64,000 nucleotides of DNA from Enteractinococcus helveticum (GTDB taxonomy: Bacteria > Actinomycetota > Actinomycetes > Actinomycetales > Micrococcaceae): the NCBI RefSeq assembly GCF_020742345.1, contig NZ_DYXC01000142.1, forward strand, positions 1-64,000, written 5' to 3'. The notes beneath the pieces were generated by a model. That model was not told the DNA's origin, did not search any database, and was given only the letters and a program-made list of their open reading frames with translations. Position 1 is the first letter of the stretch; the number at the start of each line of letters is the position of its first letter. Below are positions 53,931 through 61,625 of the stretch, piece by piece. The translations under genes were made by a program, and so were the position numbers.

Positions 53931-54707
53931 TTAGTCCAAATCTAAGTAAGCGTCGAGTCCATAGGCCAGACCGGGACGAGAGGCAACGGTGCGCAGGCCC
54001 AGTAGGACGCCGGGCATATACGATGCGCGGTCGAAGGCATCGTGGCGTAATACGAGTTGTTGTCCGGGTGTGCCCATGAGGACTTCTTGGTGGGCTTCCA
54101 GCCCGGCCAACCGGACAGCGTGGACGTTGATGCCATCAATCTGTGCCCCGCGCGCGTGATCGGGATCGTGTTGCGTTGCATCCGGGGACGGGCCGACGTC
54201 GGCGCGCTGGCGTGCTGCAGCGATCATCTCGGCGGTGCGCACGGCGGTACCCGATGGTGCATCGACTTTATTGGGGTGGTGCATTTCAATGATCTCCACC
54301 GAATCGAAATACGGTGCGGCTTGGGCCGCAAACCGGGTGGCCAACACAGAACCAATTGAAAAATTCGGTGCGATGAGCACGCCGATTTCTGGACGTTCAG
54401 CAAGCTGTGATTCAAGGACTGCGCGTTTTTCTTCAGTCCACCCAGAAGTGCCGATCACGGCGTGTAGGCCGTGGTTGACGGCGTACTGGGCAACCTGTGG
54501 TGAGACGTCGGGGACAGTCAGATCCAGGACGTGACTGGCGTTGGCGTCGGTGATTTCGGTGAGCTCGCTTTTCGACGACAGGGTGGCAACCAGTTCCATG
54601 TCGGTGGCAGCGTTGACGGCGTCGATCGCGTGCTTGCCCATTTTGCCGGTGGCTCCGACGATGGCAACGCGGAGAGGTTCCTGTGGTGTAACGGTTTGTG
54701 ATGACAT
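53931..54707 (-). CDS. dapB: 4-Hydroxy-tetrahydrodipicolinate reductase
   Basis: 258 residues. NAD(P)H-binding GATGKMG at 18-24, catalytic HHPNK at 143-147 and SGTA at 152-155. ATG at 54707 is preferred to one 27 codons upstream, because the upstream stretch overlaps the pnp terminator. Second enzyme of the lysine/DAP route after DapA; the pathway therefore reaches the point where DapF normally acts later. Confidence 0.95.
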   Translation of the reverse strand: MSSQTVTPQEPLRVAIVGATGKMGKHAIDAVNAATDMELVATLSSKSELTEITDANASHVLDLTVPDVSPQVAQYAVNHGLHAVIGTSGWTEEKRAVLESQLAERPEIGVLIAPNFSIGSVLATRFAAQAAPYFDSVEIIEMHHPNKVDAPSGTAVRTAEMIAAARQRADVGPSPDATQHDPDHARGAQIDGINVHAVRLAGLEAHQEVLMGTPGQQLVLRHDAFDRASYMPGVLLGLRTVASRPGLAYGLDAYLDLD

Positions 54708-54744
54708 GGGTTCTACTTTAGTCTGCAGGGTCGCGTGGAATGAA

Positions 54745-54779
54745 AATGCCGGGTCGAACATGACGTTCGGCCCGGCATT
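54745..54779 (-). terminator. Terminator of pnp
   Basis: AATGCCGGGTCGAAC (54745-54759) pairs with GTTCGGCCCGGCATT (54765-54779): 15-bp stem with one G-T, 5-base loop. On the minus strand the sequence continues TTTTCATT. Strong rho-independent terminator just after pnp. Confidence 0.9.
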
Positions 54780-54800
54780 CCTATGCATTATTAGCGCAGG

Positions 54801-57020
54801 TTAGTTGTCATCGCCTTCTTCGATGACGGGGACAAGCGACAGCTTGCCACGGTCGTCAACTTTGGCGATTTCAACCTGGATCTTCGAACCGACAGAGACG
54901 ACGTCGTCGACTTCGTCAACGCGTTTACCGTCATTGAGTTTGCGCAGTTCGGAGATGTGCAACAGACCGTCTTTTCCAGGGGTCAGGGAGATGAATGCAC
55001 CAAAGCTGGTGGTCTTGACCACGGTGCCGAGGTAGCGTTCGCCGGCTTCTGGTACCTGTGGGTTGGCGATGGCATTGATGGTGTCGCGTGCTTCTTCAGC
55101 AGCGGAACCTTCGGTTGCGCCAATTAGTACGGTACCGTCGTCTTCGATGCTGATGTCAGCGCCGGTGTCTTCCTGGATCTGGTTGATCATCTTGCCCTTA
55201 GGCCCAATGACTTCACCGATCTTATCGACTGGAATTTTGACCGACAGGATGCGTGGCGCAGTTGGGCTCATCTCGTCGGCTTCATCGATAACCGATTCCA
55301 TGACCGACAGAATGTGCAGACGGGCTTCACGGGCCTGAGTCAGTGCGGCTGCCAGAACATCTGCGGGGATGCCGTCGAGTTTGGTGTCCAACTGGATGGC
55401 GGTGATGAAGTCCTTGGTACCGGCGACTTTGAAGTCCATGTCACCCATGGCGTCTTCAGCACCCAGGATGTCAGTGAGTGCGGCGTAGCGGGTTTCGCCG
55501 TCCACGGTGTCTGAGACCAGACCCATGGCGATACCGGCTACCGAGGCGCGCAGTGGCACACCGGCATTGTACAGCGACAGTGTTGAGGCACAGACCGAAC
55601 CCATGGAGGTCGAACCGTTGGAGCCCAGCGCTTCGGAGACTTGTCGGATGGCGTATGGGAATTCTTCGCGCGACGGCAACACAGGTACCAGGGCGCGTTC
55701 TGCCAGTGCACCGTGACCGATTTCGCGGCGTTTTGGTGAGCCGACACGGCCGGTCTCCCCTACCGAGTATGGCGGGAAGTTGTAGTGGTGCATGTAGCGT
55801 TTGGAGGTTTCTGGGTGCAACGAGTCCAGCGGCTGTTCCATCTTGAGCATGTTGAGTGTGGTGACACCCATGATTTGGGTTTCGCCACGTTCAAAGATCG
55901 AGGAACCGTGAACGCGAGGCAGTACTTCGACCTCTGCGGTCAGTTGACGGATATCGGTCAGACCGCGACCGTCGATGCGGATCTGGTCGGTCAGGATGCG
56001 CTGGCGCACAATGTGCTTGGTGACAGCACCGTAGGCTTTGACGATTTCGTCGGCGCGTCCTTCAAACGGTTTGCCTTCGCCGGCGAGTGCTTCGATGACT
56101 TCTTGGTGGTAGGCATCCGAGGTCGATTCGCGTTCTTGTTTGTCACCGATGGAGAAGATCTCGGTCAAGCGCTCGCTGGCGTAGTCCTGTACGGCGTCGA
56201 ATGCATCTTGTTGGTAGGCGATAAACAGCGGAACTTCGACTGGTTCTTTCGCAACCCGTGCAGCAAGGTCAGCCTGAGTTTCGCACAGCACCTTAATGAA
56301 TGGTTTGGCGGCTTCTAGGCCGTCGGCAACGATTTGTTCGGTTGGAGCAGTGACGCCCTTATCGTGCACCAGGCCCCAGACGTCGTCGGTGGCTTCGGCT
56401 TCGACCATCATCACAGCAATATCGTCGTCGGCAATGCGACCTGCGATGACCATGTTGAAGACGGCGTTTTTTAGTTGTGAGTGCTTCGGGAATGCCACCC
56501 ACTGGGTGTCTCCGTTGTCATCAGCAATCAGGGCGATGCGTACCGCACCGATGGGGCCGGTGAAGTCCAAGCCGGTCAGGGTCGTGGACATCGAGGCGGC
56601 ATTCATGGCGACCACATCGTAGAGCTCATCTGGGGCAATCGACGTGACGGTCACAACAACCTGGACTTCATTACGGATGCCATCAGCAAAGGCCGGGCGC
56701 AGTGGGCGGTCAATTAGACGACAAGCCAGCACGGCCTCGGTGGATGGGCGACCTTCACGGCGGAAGAACGAGCCTGGGATCTTACCGGCTGCGTACTGAC
56801 GTTCTTCAACGTCAACGGTCAGCGGGAAGAAGTCAAAACCTTCGCGCGGGCTTTTGCCCACGGTGGTGGTTGACAGCATGGAGGACTCTTCGTCGAGCAT
56901 GACGAAGGCTGAGCCGGTGGCTTGTTTGGCCAACCGACCGGTTTCGAAGCGTACGATACGAGTACCGTAGGCGCCGTTGTCGATAACGGCTTCTGCAAAT
57001 TGAATTTCTGGACCTTCCAC
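54801..57020 (-). CDS. pnp: Polyribonucleotide nucleotidyltransferase (PNPase)
   Basis: 739 residues: two RNase PH domains, the alpha-helical linker, a KH domain (KIGEVIGPKGKMINQIQ) and a C-terminal S1 domain. Phosphorolytic 3' exonuclease; in actinobacteria it also takes part in 3'-end polymerisation. AAAGGAG lies 8 bases before the ATG. A structured leader precedes it. Confidence 0.96.
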   Translation of the reverse strand: MEGPEIQFAEAVIDNGAYGTRIVRFETGRLAKQATGSAFVMLDEESSMLSTTTVGKSPREGFDFFPLTVDVEERQYAAGKIPGSFFRREGRPSTEAVLACRLIDRPLRPAFADGIRNEVQVVVTVTSIAPDELYDVVAMNAASMSTTLTGLDFTGPIGAVRIALIADDNGDTQWVAFPKHSQLKNAVFNMVIAGRIADDDIAVMMVEAEATDDVWGLVHDKGVTAPTEQIVADGLEAAKPFIKVLCETQADLAARVAKEPVEVPLFIAYQQDAFDAVQDYASERLTEIFSIGDKQERESTSDAYHQEVIEALAGEGKPFEGRADEIVKAYGAVTKHIVRQRILTDQIRIDGRGLTDIRQLTAEVEVLPRVHGSSIFERGETQIMGVTTLNMLKMEQPLDSLHPETSKRYMHHYNFPPYSVGETGRVGSPKRREIGHGALAERALVPVLPSREEFPYAIRQVSEALGSNGSTSMGSVCASTLSLYNAGVPLRASVAGIAMGLVSDTVDGETRYAALTDILGAEDAMGDMDFKVAGTKDFITAIQLDTKLDGIPADVLAAALTQAREARLHILSVMESVIDEADEMSPTAPRILSVKIPVDKIGEVIGPKGKMINQIQEDTGADISIEDDGTVLIGATEGSAAEEARDTINAIANPQVPEAGERYLGTVVKTTSFGAFISLTPGKDGLLHISELRKLNDGKRVDEVDDVVSVGSKIQVEIAKVDDRGKLSLVPVIEEGDDN

Positions 57021-57045
57021 AGGTCTCCTTTCGGATAATTTGCAT

Positions 57046-57131
57046 CAAACCCACAAGGTCGGTCTTCGATCGAAGCCTCCGCAACTTTTGCTCCGGAGAC
57101 CACTGTCGAGGACCGTATATCTCACGTGGGT
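57046..57131 (-). ncRNA. Structured 5' leader of pnp
   Basis: ACCCAC (57049-57054) can pair with GTGGGT (57126-57131), closing a domain that contains a 12-bp palindrome CTTCGATCGAAG (57064-57075) and a CTCCG/CGGAG stem (57077-57081 with 57094-57098). PNPase represses its own leader with RNase III in other bacteria; a similar role here is inference from position and structure. Confidence 0.45.
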
Positions 57132-57192
57132 CTCATGCGTTATTTGATGGTGTGCCATTACCGGCACGATTTATATTCTAGTTAAACTTCAA

Positions 57193-57224
57193 GGCGGCGT
57201 CCGGTTTTCCCCCGGAGCGCCGCC
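57193..57224 (-). terminator. GC-rich hairpin after rpsO
   Basis: GGCGGCGTCCGG (57193-57204) pairs with CCGGAGCGCCGCC (57212-57224), with one bulged base. It is followed on the minus strand by TTGAAGTTT. Probably ends the rpsO transcript, though some read-through to pnp is likely as in other bacteria. Confidence 0.6.
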
Positions 57225-57241
57225 CCAAAAGACGTCTCACC

Positions 57242-57511
57242 TTATTTGCGCAGACCCAAACGCTCAATCAACGCACGGTAGCGTTCAATGTTTTCGGATT
57301 CGAGGTACTGCAGCATCCGACGACGACGACCGACCAAAGCCATCAGGCCACGGCGGGTGTGGTGGTCGTGTGGGTGACCTTTGAGGTGCTCAGTCAGGTT
57401 CGAGATACGCTTAGACAGCACAGCAACCTGTACTTCTGGCGAACCGGTGTCGCCTTCGTGGGTTGCGTATTCAGCGATAACCTGCTGTTTCACTTCACGG
57501 GAAATTGACAT
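57242..57511 (-). CDS. rpsO: 30S ribosomal protein S15
   Basis: 89-residue primary 16S rRNA-binding protein; sequence is typical (GDTGSPEVQVAVLSKRI, LVGRRRRMLQYL). AAGGAG is 5 bases before the ATG. Upstream of pnp as in most bacteria. A hairpin at 57563-57593 may form a regulatory leader. Confidence 0.97.
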   Translation of the reverse strand: MSISREVKQQVIAEYATHEGDTGSPEVQVAVLSKRISNLTEHLKGHPHDHHTRRGLMALVGRRRRMLQYLESENIERYRALIERLGLRK

Positions 57512-57562
57512 TAAAACTCCTTGAGAGTTGTACCGCGATCAAAGAAAACCGATGTTTCGGTG

Positions 57563-57593
57563 GGTGCCGCCACCGCGGACCGCAGCGAGCACC
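57563..57593 (-). ncRNA. Hairpin upstream of rpsO
   Basis: GGTGC (57563-57567) and GCACC (57589-57593) close an imperfect GC-rich hairpin about 52 bases before the rpsO start. It could end the methyltransferase transcript or act as an S15 autoregulatory leader. Confidence 0.35.
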
Positions 57594-57619
57594 AACGATC
57601 AATGCTACCATCTTGTGAA

Positions 57620-58408
57620 TCAAACACCCAACCGAGCAGGTTGAGTACGCCAAGCGGCTGTGACGTACGGTATTTTGACCATCGCATCTGGGGTGTACCC
57701 GAGATGATCAAGCAAATACCAATCTAAGTTTGTATGCATTCGCGCACGTTGTTTGTCGTTGGTCCGCAGATAGAATGCGCGAGTCATCATCAACTCGTGA
57801 ACTTGTTCAACAGTCAGGTGCTGTTCCCAGTGCCACCACTTCCCCACTGGTGGTTCGAACGACTCGGTGACCTTTGGCGGCAGATCAATGGCATGCACGT
57901 CACCAGAGTGCATGATTTTACATAGCCGCAGCACCCAGTCACTGGTGGTATCGATCTGATGGTGTACCACGCCGAAGACGCCGTCGGGAGCCAAGAGCTC
58001 AGTCACTTTCTGGCAGCCGGCTTCGGTATCCACCCAATGCCAGGCCTGTGCACTCACCACCAGCTGGGCTCGGCCCTGCCACGGTGTGGTATCGAGATCT
58101 TCAACACGTGACACCACGATCGCGGCCTGTGGGTGGTTGTCTTGCAGCACCTGAAGCATATTTGCCGCCGGATCGACCGCCACCACATCCCACCCAGTGT
58201 CGATCAGTTGGGTGGTAAATAATCCAGTGCCGGCACCTAAATCCACGGCCAGCCCCGCTGGGGTCTGGGCTATGAAGTCGAGGATTTCGGTCTGGTAACC
58301 GGGACGCATGCGATGGTACCGGTCGGCCGATTCCGTGTTGAAAGCTAGGCGGTATCGTTGGCGCGTTTTATCATTGAGGATGACGGCGCCAGCGGGTCTG
58401 GTGAGCAT
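57620..58408 (-). CDS. Class I SAM-dependent methyltransferase
   Basis: 262 residues with the SAM motif VDLGAGTGLFTTQL and VVAVDPAANMLQVL. Type 11 methyltransferase, substrate unknown. Its ATG follows the ribF stop with no gap (TAAATG), so translation is coupled to ribF. Confidence 0.85.
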   Translation of the reverse strand: MLTRPAGAVILNDKTRQRYRLAFNTESADRYHRMRPGYQTEILDFIAQTPAGLAVDLGAGTGLFTTQLIDTGWDVVAVDPAANMLQVLQDNHPQAAIVVSRVEDLDTTPWQGRAQLVVSAQAWHWVDTEAGCQKVTELLAPDGVFGVVHHQIDTTSDWVLRLCKIMHSGDVHAIDLPPKVTESFEPPVGKWWHWEQHLTVEQVHELMMTRAFYLRTNDKQRARMHTNLDWYLLDHLGYTPDAMVKIPYVTAAWRTQPARLGV

Positions 58409-59398
58409 TTATCGAGCGCTCCGGGGTTCCGGTGCATCGATTTCTGGGGCATTACCGCTTAGGATCGCCCGGGATTTGCACACGTCAGCTTCCATCTGGT
58501 CAATCAGGGCTTCGATACCTTCAAAGGCGAGCATGCCGCGCAGGCGAGCAACGAATTCTACGGTGCAATGTTGCCCGTATAGATTGAAGTCTTGGAGTTC
58601 TTCGTGCTCGGGTCGGTCAAAAATATGGGCTTCAACAGTGCGAACCACATCATTGAACGTCGGGTTGCTACCCACCGAGATAGCCGCAGGCAGTCGCTGA
58701 CCGGAGCCATTGGTGAACCACCCTGCATAGACACCATCGGCTGGGATCATGCCCTGGGAGTCGTTGGCAAAGTTGGCGGTCGGGTAGCCCAGTTCACGGC
58801 CTCGGGCGTGACCGTGGACGATTTCGCCTTCTACGCTGTGGTAGCGCCCGAGAATGCGGCTGGCTTCTGCGACTCGTCCTTTCGTGAGTGTTTCTCGCAC
58901 CCAGGTGGACGACCACCGTTCCGTTTCACCAATATCATCAACTTCAACGACCATAAAGTCATAGACTTTGCCCAACTTACGCAGCGTATTGATGTCTCCG
59001 CTATTGCCAGCACCGAAACGGGTGTCTGCTCCGACAACGACCATGCGTGCGTTGAGTGCATCGACGAGAATATTTTTGACGAATTCTTCGGCAGTTTGGG
59101 CCGCAAATTTTAACGTGTAGTGGATGACCAGGGTTGCATCCAGCTCGCAGGTTTCCAGCAAACTGATTTTCTGGGGTAGCGACACGATTGGCACAAGTGG
59201 TTCTTCGGGCAGGTGCACGAGTCTTGGGTGTGGGTCGAAGGTGACGGCGACCGACTTCAGGTCGTGTTGTTTTGCGGTATCGACAACAACTTTTAGAACC
59301 GCTTGGTGTCCGCGATGGACGCCGTCGAAGTTTCCTAGTGTGACCACCGAGGGTGCCGGTGGTATGCCGATTGCGGCGGTACCTGCCCAGTATTGCAC
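58409..59398 (-). CDS. ribF: Bifunctional riboflavin kinase/FAD synthetase
   Basis: 329 residues. N-terminal FAD synthetase domain with GNFDGVHRGHQ, C-terminal flavokinase domain with GRELGYPTANF. Makes FMN and FAD. Position after truB is usual in actinobacteria. Confidence 0.95.
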   Translation of the reverse strand: MQYWAGTAAIGIPPAPSVVTLGNFDGVHRGHQAVLKVVVDTAKQHDLKSVAVTFDPHPRLVHLPEEPLVPIVSLPQKISLLETCELDATLVIHYTLKFAAQTAEEFVKNILVDALNARMVVVGADTRFGAGNSGDINTLRKLGKVYDFMVVEVDDIGETERWSSTWVRETLTKGRVAEASRILGRYHSVEGEIVHGHARGRELGYPTANFANDSQGMIPADGVYAGWFTNGSGQRLPAAISVGSNPTFNDVVRTVEAHIFDRPEHEELQDFNLYGQHCTVEFVARLRGMLAFEGIEALIDQMEADVCKSRAILSGNAPEIDAPEPRSAR

Positions 59399-59444
59399 GT
59401 GGAGTCTTCCTTTGTGTCGCGGTCGGTTGCTCTAGGATGTGATG

Positions 59445-59882
59445 TTAGCCCACTGGAGTCGGACGATGTTTATATAACCAGTACAGACCCACAATTGGCA
59501 GGATCAGTGGGATGAATCCATAGCCAATTCCGAAGGTTGACCAGACGGTGGATTCTGGGAACATGTTCGGGGCCAACATGGACCAGGCACCGATAACGAT
59601 CACGCCGATCAGTTCGAACCAGACGGCCACAACGCCGATTCTCCAGGCGGTAGGCCCCGGAATAGCCAGTGCGAAGGTTGCAATGATGTAGACGGTTGCC
59701 GACAGCGCCGATAAGCTAAAGGCCACCGGGGCGTCGTCAAATTTTGTCAGGATTTGGAATCCTGATCGCCAGGCGGCAGCAAGTGCCAGAATGGCATAGA
59801 ACATCACGATAATGCGTCCGACGCCTTTGGTTCTTCCGGGGGTTTTATCGGACTGTGTGGTGGGGCTGATGGTTTCAGCCAT
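59445..59882 (-). CDS. Membrane protein, four helices, unknown function
   Basis: 145 residues: hydrophilic N terminus of about 20 residues and four membrane helices. It overlaps the preceding membrane-protein gene by 8 bases, so the two are probably translated together. No enzyme motifs. Similar small membrane genes lie between truB and ribF in related genomes. Confidence 0.78.
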   Translation of the reverse strand: MAETISPTTQSDKTPGRTKGVGRIIVMFYAILALAAAWRSGFQILTKFDDAPVAFSLSALSATVYIIATFALAIPGPTAWRIGVVAVWFELIGVIVIGAWSMLAPNMFPESTVWSTFGIGYGFIPLILPIVGLYWLYKHRPTPVG

Positions 59883-60228
59883 GCCAGATCACCTGCAATC
59901 TGTGAATCATAACCAAAATGGTCGGGCCGATAGCGGCCATGACCAAGTTAGACCAACGAGTTTTATCAGTTATCCCCCAAAAGAACGCGATTGGGGGCAA
60001 GATGAGTGCGGTGAAAATGTAGCCCCAAAATTCCCACGCCGGGCCATTGAGCGGTACCGGGGAGAGCAAAGCGTAAATGGCATACACGCCTAAATACATT
60101 TCCACTGCTGCCAACGACAGTATGGATGAATCTGCCGGGTGGTTACGGAAGATCGTTGCGATAATGCAGATGATCGCAGATAGTATGCCGATGGTCGCTC
60201 CGGTATAAAACCAGCCGTCAAGAATCAT
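59875..60228 (-). CDS. Membrane protein, four helices, unknown function
   Basis: 117 residues with three or four membrane helices and few charged residues. Its start overlaps the truB stop by 4 bases (ATGA) and its end overlaps the next membrane gene by 8 bases. It may form a complex with that neighbour; this is inference from the overlap. Confidence 0.78.
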   Translation of the reverse strand: MILDGWFYTGATIGILSAIICIIATIFRNHPADSSILSLAAVEMYLGVYAIYALLSPVPLNGPAWEFWGYIFTALILPPIAFFWGITDKTRWSNLVMAAIGPTILVMIHRLQVIWHG

Positions 60229-61145
60229 GAGGGCTCTCCGGTGAGGTGTTTCAGTGTGGCGAAAACGATTTCGGGTTTCGCTTCGATGGTATCGTTTCGT
60301 TCCGCGTTGGTAATCAATGCGATGACTTGCCCGTTTTGCAGTGTCGCGGCAAGCAGGTCGTTGCGTTCAGACGCGGCGATACGGCGCCCGTGGATGAGGT
60401 CTTGTGCTTCGTTCTGGCTGATAGTCCGGATTGGAAACAGCCGGCTTATCGCTGTGGAGAGATCGGTGTAGACGAAGTTGTCGGCGAGTTCGTCAATGGT
60501 CACGGCGTCTTCGATATGGTACGGTCCGACGGCGGTCCGGCGCAGCGCGGTGAGATATCCGCCGGTGTTCAGTGTTTCACCAAGGTCACGAGCTAGTGCT
60601 CGGATGTAGGTGCCGGCGGTACATTCGACTTCAACATCGATATCAATGGTCTTACCGTCGTTGGCTCGCCGGATGTCTTCGAGGTCGAAGCGGTGCACAG
60701 TGACTTCACGTGCTGGAATATCGACGGTTTCGCCGTCACGGACGCGCTGATAGGCACGTTTACCACCGATTTTGATTGCGGAGACAGCCGAGGGGACCTG
60801 TTGTATGGTCCCGATCAGGCCCGTGACGGCTGAGGTGATGTCGTTCGTGGTGACGGCGTTGGCGTATCGGGTTTGGATAATCTCACCGTCGGCGTCATCG
60901 GTTGTGGTGTTATGTCCCAGTCGAATGGTTGCTCGATATGTTTTCGTGGTATCGACAATATAGGTGAGCAATCGGGTGGCTTTGTTGAACCCGATGACCA
61001 GCATTCCGGTGGCCATCGGGTCCAGTGTGCCAGCATGACCCACTTTTCGGGTACCGGCAACTTTGCGGATGCGGGCCACCACGTCGTGGGAGGTCCAGCC
61101 CGCGGGTTTGTCTACCAGTATCAGCCCCGAGGCAGGTTGCGCCAT
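60225..61145 (-). CDS. truB: tRNA pseudouridine-55 synthase
   Basis: 306 residues. Catalytic D42 in HAGTLDPMATG, and KPAGWTSHDVV at the N terminus. Modifies U55 in the T-loop of tRNAs. It follows rbfA by 3 bases, in the usual infB-rbfA-truB order. Confidence 0.96.
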   Translation of the reverse strand: MAQPASGLILVDKPAGWTSHDVVARIRKVAGTRKVGHAGTLDPMATGMLVIGFNKATRLLTYIVDTTKTYRATIRLGHNTTTDDADGEIIQTRYANAVTTNDITSAVTGLIGTIQQVPSAVSAIKIGGKRAYQRVRDGETVDIPAREVTVHRFDLEDIRRANDGKTIDIDVEVECTAGTYIRALARDLGETLNTGGYLTALRRTAVGPYHIEDAVTIDELADNFVYTDLSTAISRLFPIRTISQNEAQDLIHGRRIAASERNDLLAATLQNGQVIALITNAERNDTIEAKPEIVFATLKHLTGEPS

Positions 61146-61148
61146 GTG

Positions 61149-61562
61149 TTATTCCTTATACGGATCTTCGTCGCCAGCATACTTGGCATTTTCGCGTTGT
61201 GCGGCCAGTTCGGCATCGCGTGCTTTAGCCGCACGAAGCGCTTCTTCCAGTTGCGCAGCTTGTTCTGGGACCGTGTCACGGATCAGTTCCAGGGTCGGTA
61301 CAAGCCTGATATTTAGACCGCGGCCCATTTCGCGACGTAGTAGTCCGCGGTTTTCTTCCATGGCCGTATGTGCGGCGGCTACGGTTTCGTCGTCCCCGTA
61401 GACGGTGTAGTACACGGTGGCTTGCTGAAGGTCGTTGGTGACGCGAACTTCGGTAATGGTGACATTATCGACCCGATCATCCTTGATCGTCTTTTGCAAA
61501 GCTTCGGCCAGGATAACTTTGATCCGTTGTGCCAGGCGTGCAGCACGGTTGTGATCTGCCAT
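61149..61562 (-). CDS. rbfA: Ribosome-binding factor A
   Basis: 137-residue KH-like protein needed for 16S rRNA maturation in the small subunit. ATG at 61562 is chosen because GAGGAG is 7 bases upstream; the open frame begins 5 codons earlier. Acidic, lysine-rich C-terminal tail. Confidence 0.95.
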   Translation of the reverse strand: MADHNRAARLAQRIKVILAEALQKTIKDDRVDNVTITEVRVTNDLQQATVYYTVYGDDETVAAAHTAMEENRGLLRREMGRGLNIRLVPTLELIRDTVPEQAAQLEEALRAAKARDAELAAQRENAKYAGDEDPYKE

Positions 61563-61585
61563 TGAAGAGCTCCTCAAACAGTTTG

Positions 61586-61618
61586 CACTGTGGCGCCCCG
61601 GTGTGGGGCGCCACAGTG
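61586..61618 (-). other. Perfect 14-bp hairpin between infB and rbfA
   Basis: CACTGTGGCGCCCC (61586-61599), 5-base loop, GGGGCGCCACAGTG (61605-61618). No T-run follows on the minus strand. It separates infB from rbfA inside what is normally one operon, so it may be a partial terminator, a processing site or a stability element. Confidence 0.7.
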
Positions 61619-61625
61619 GTGCAAG

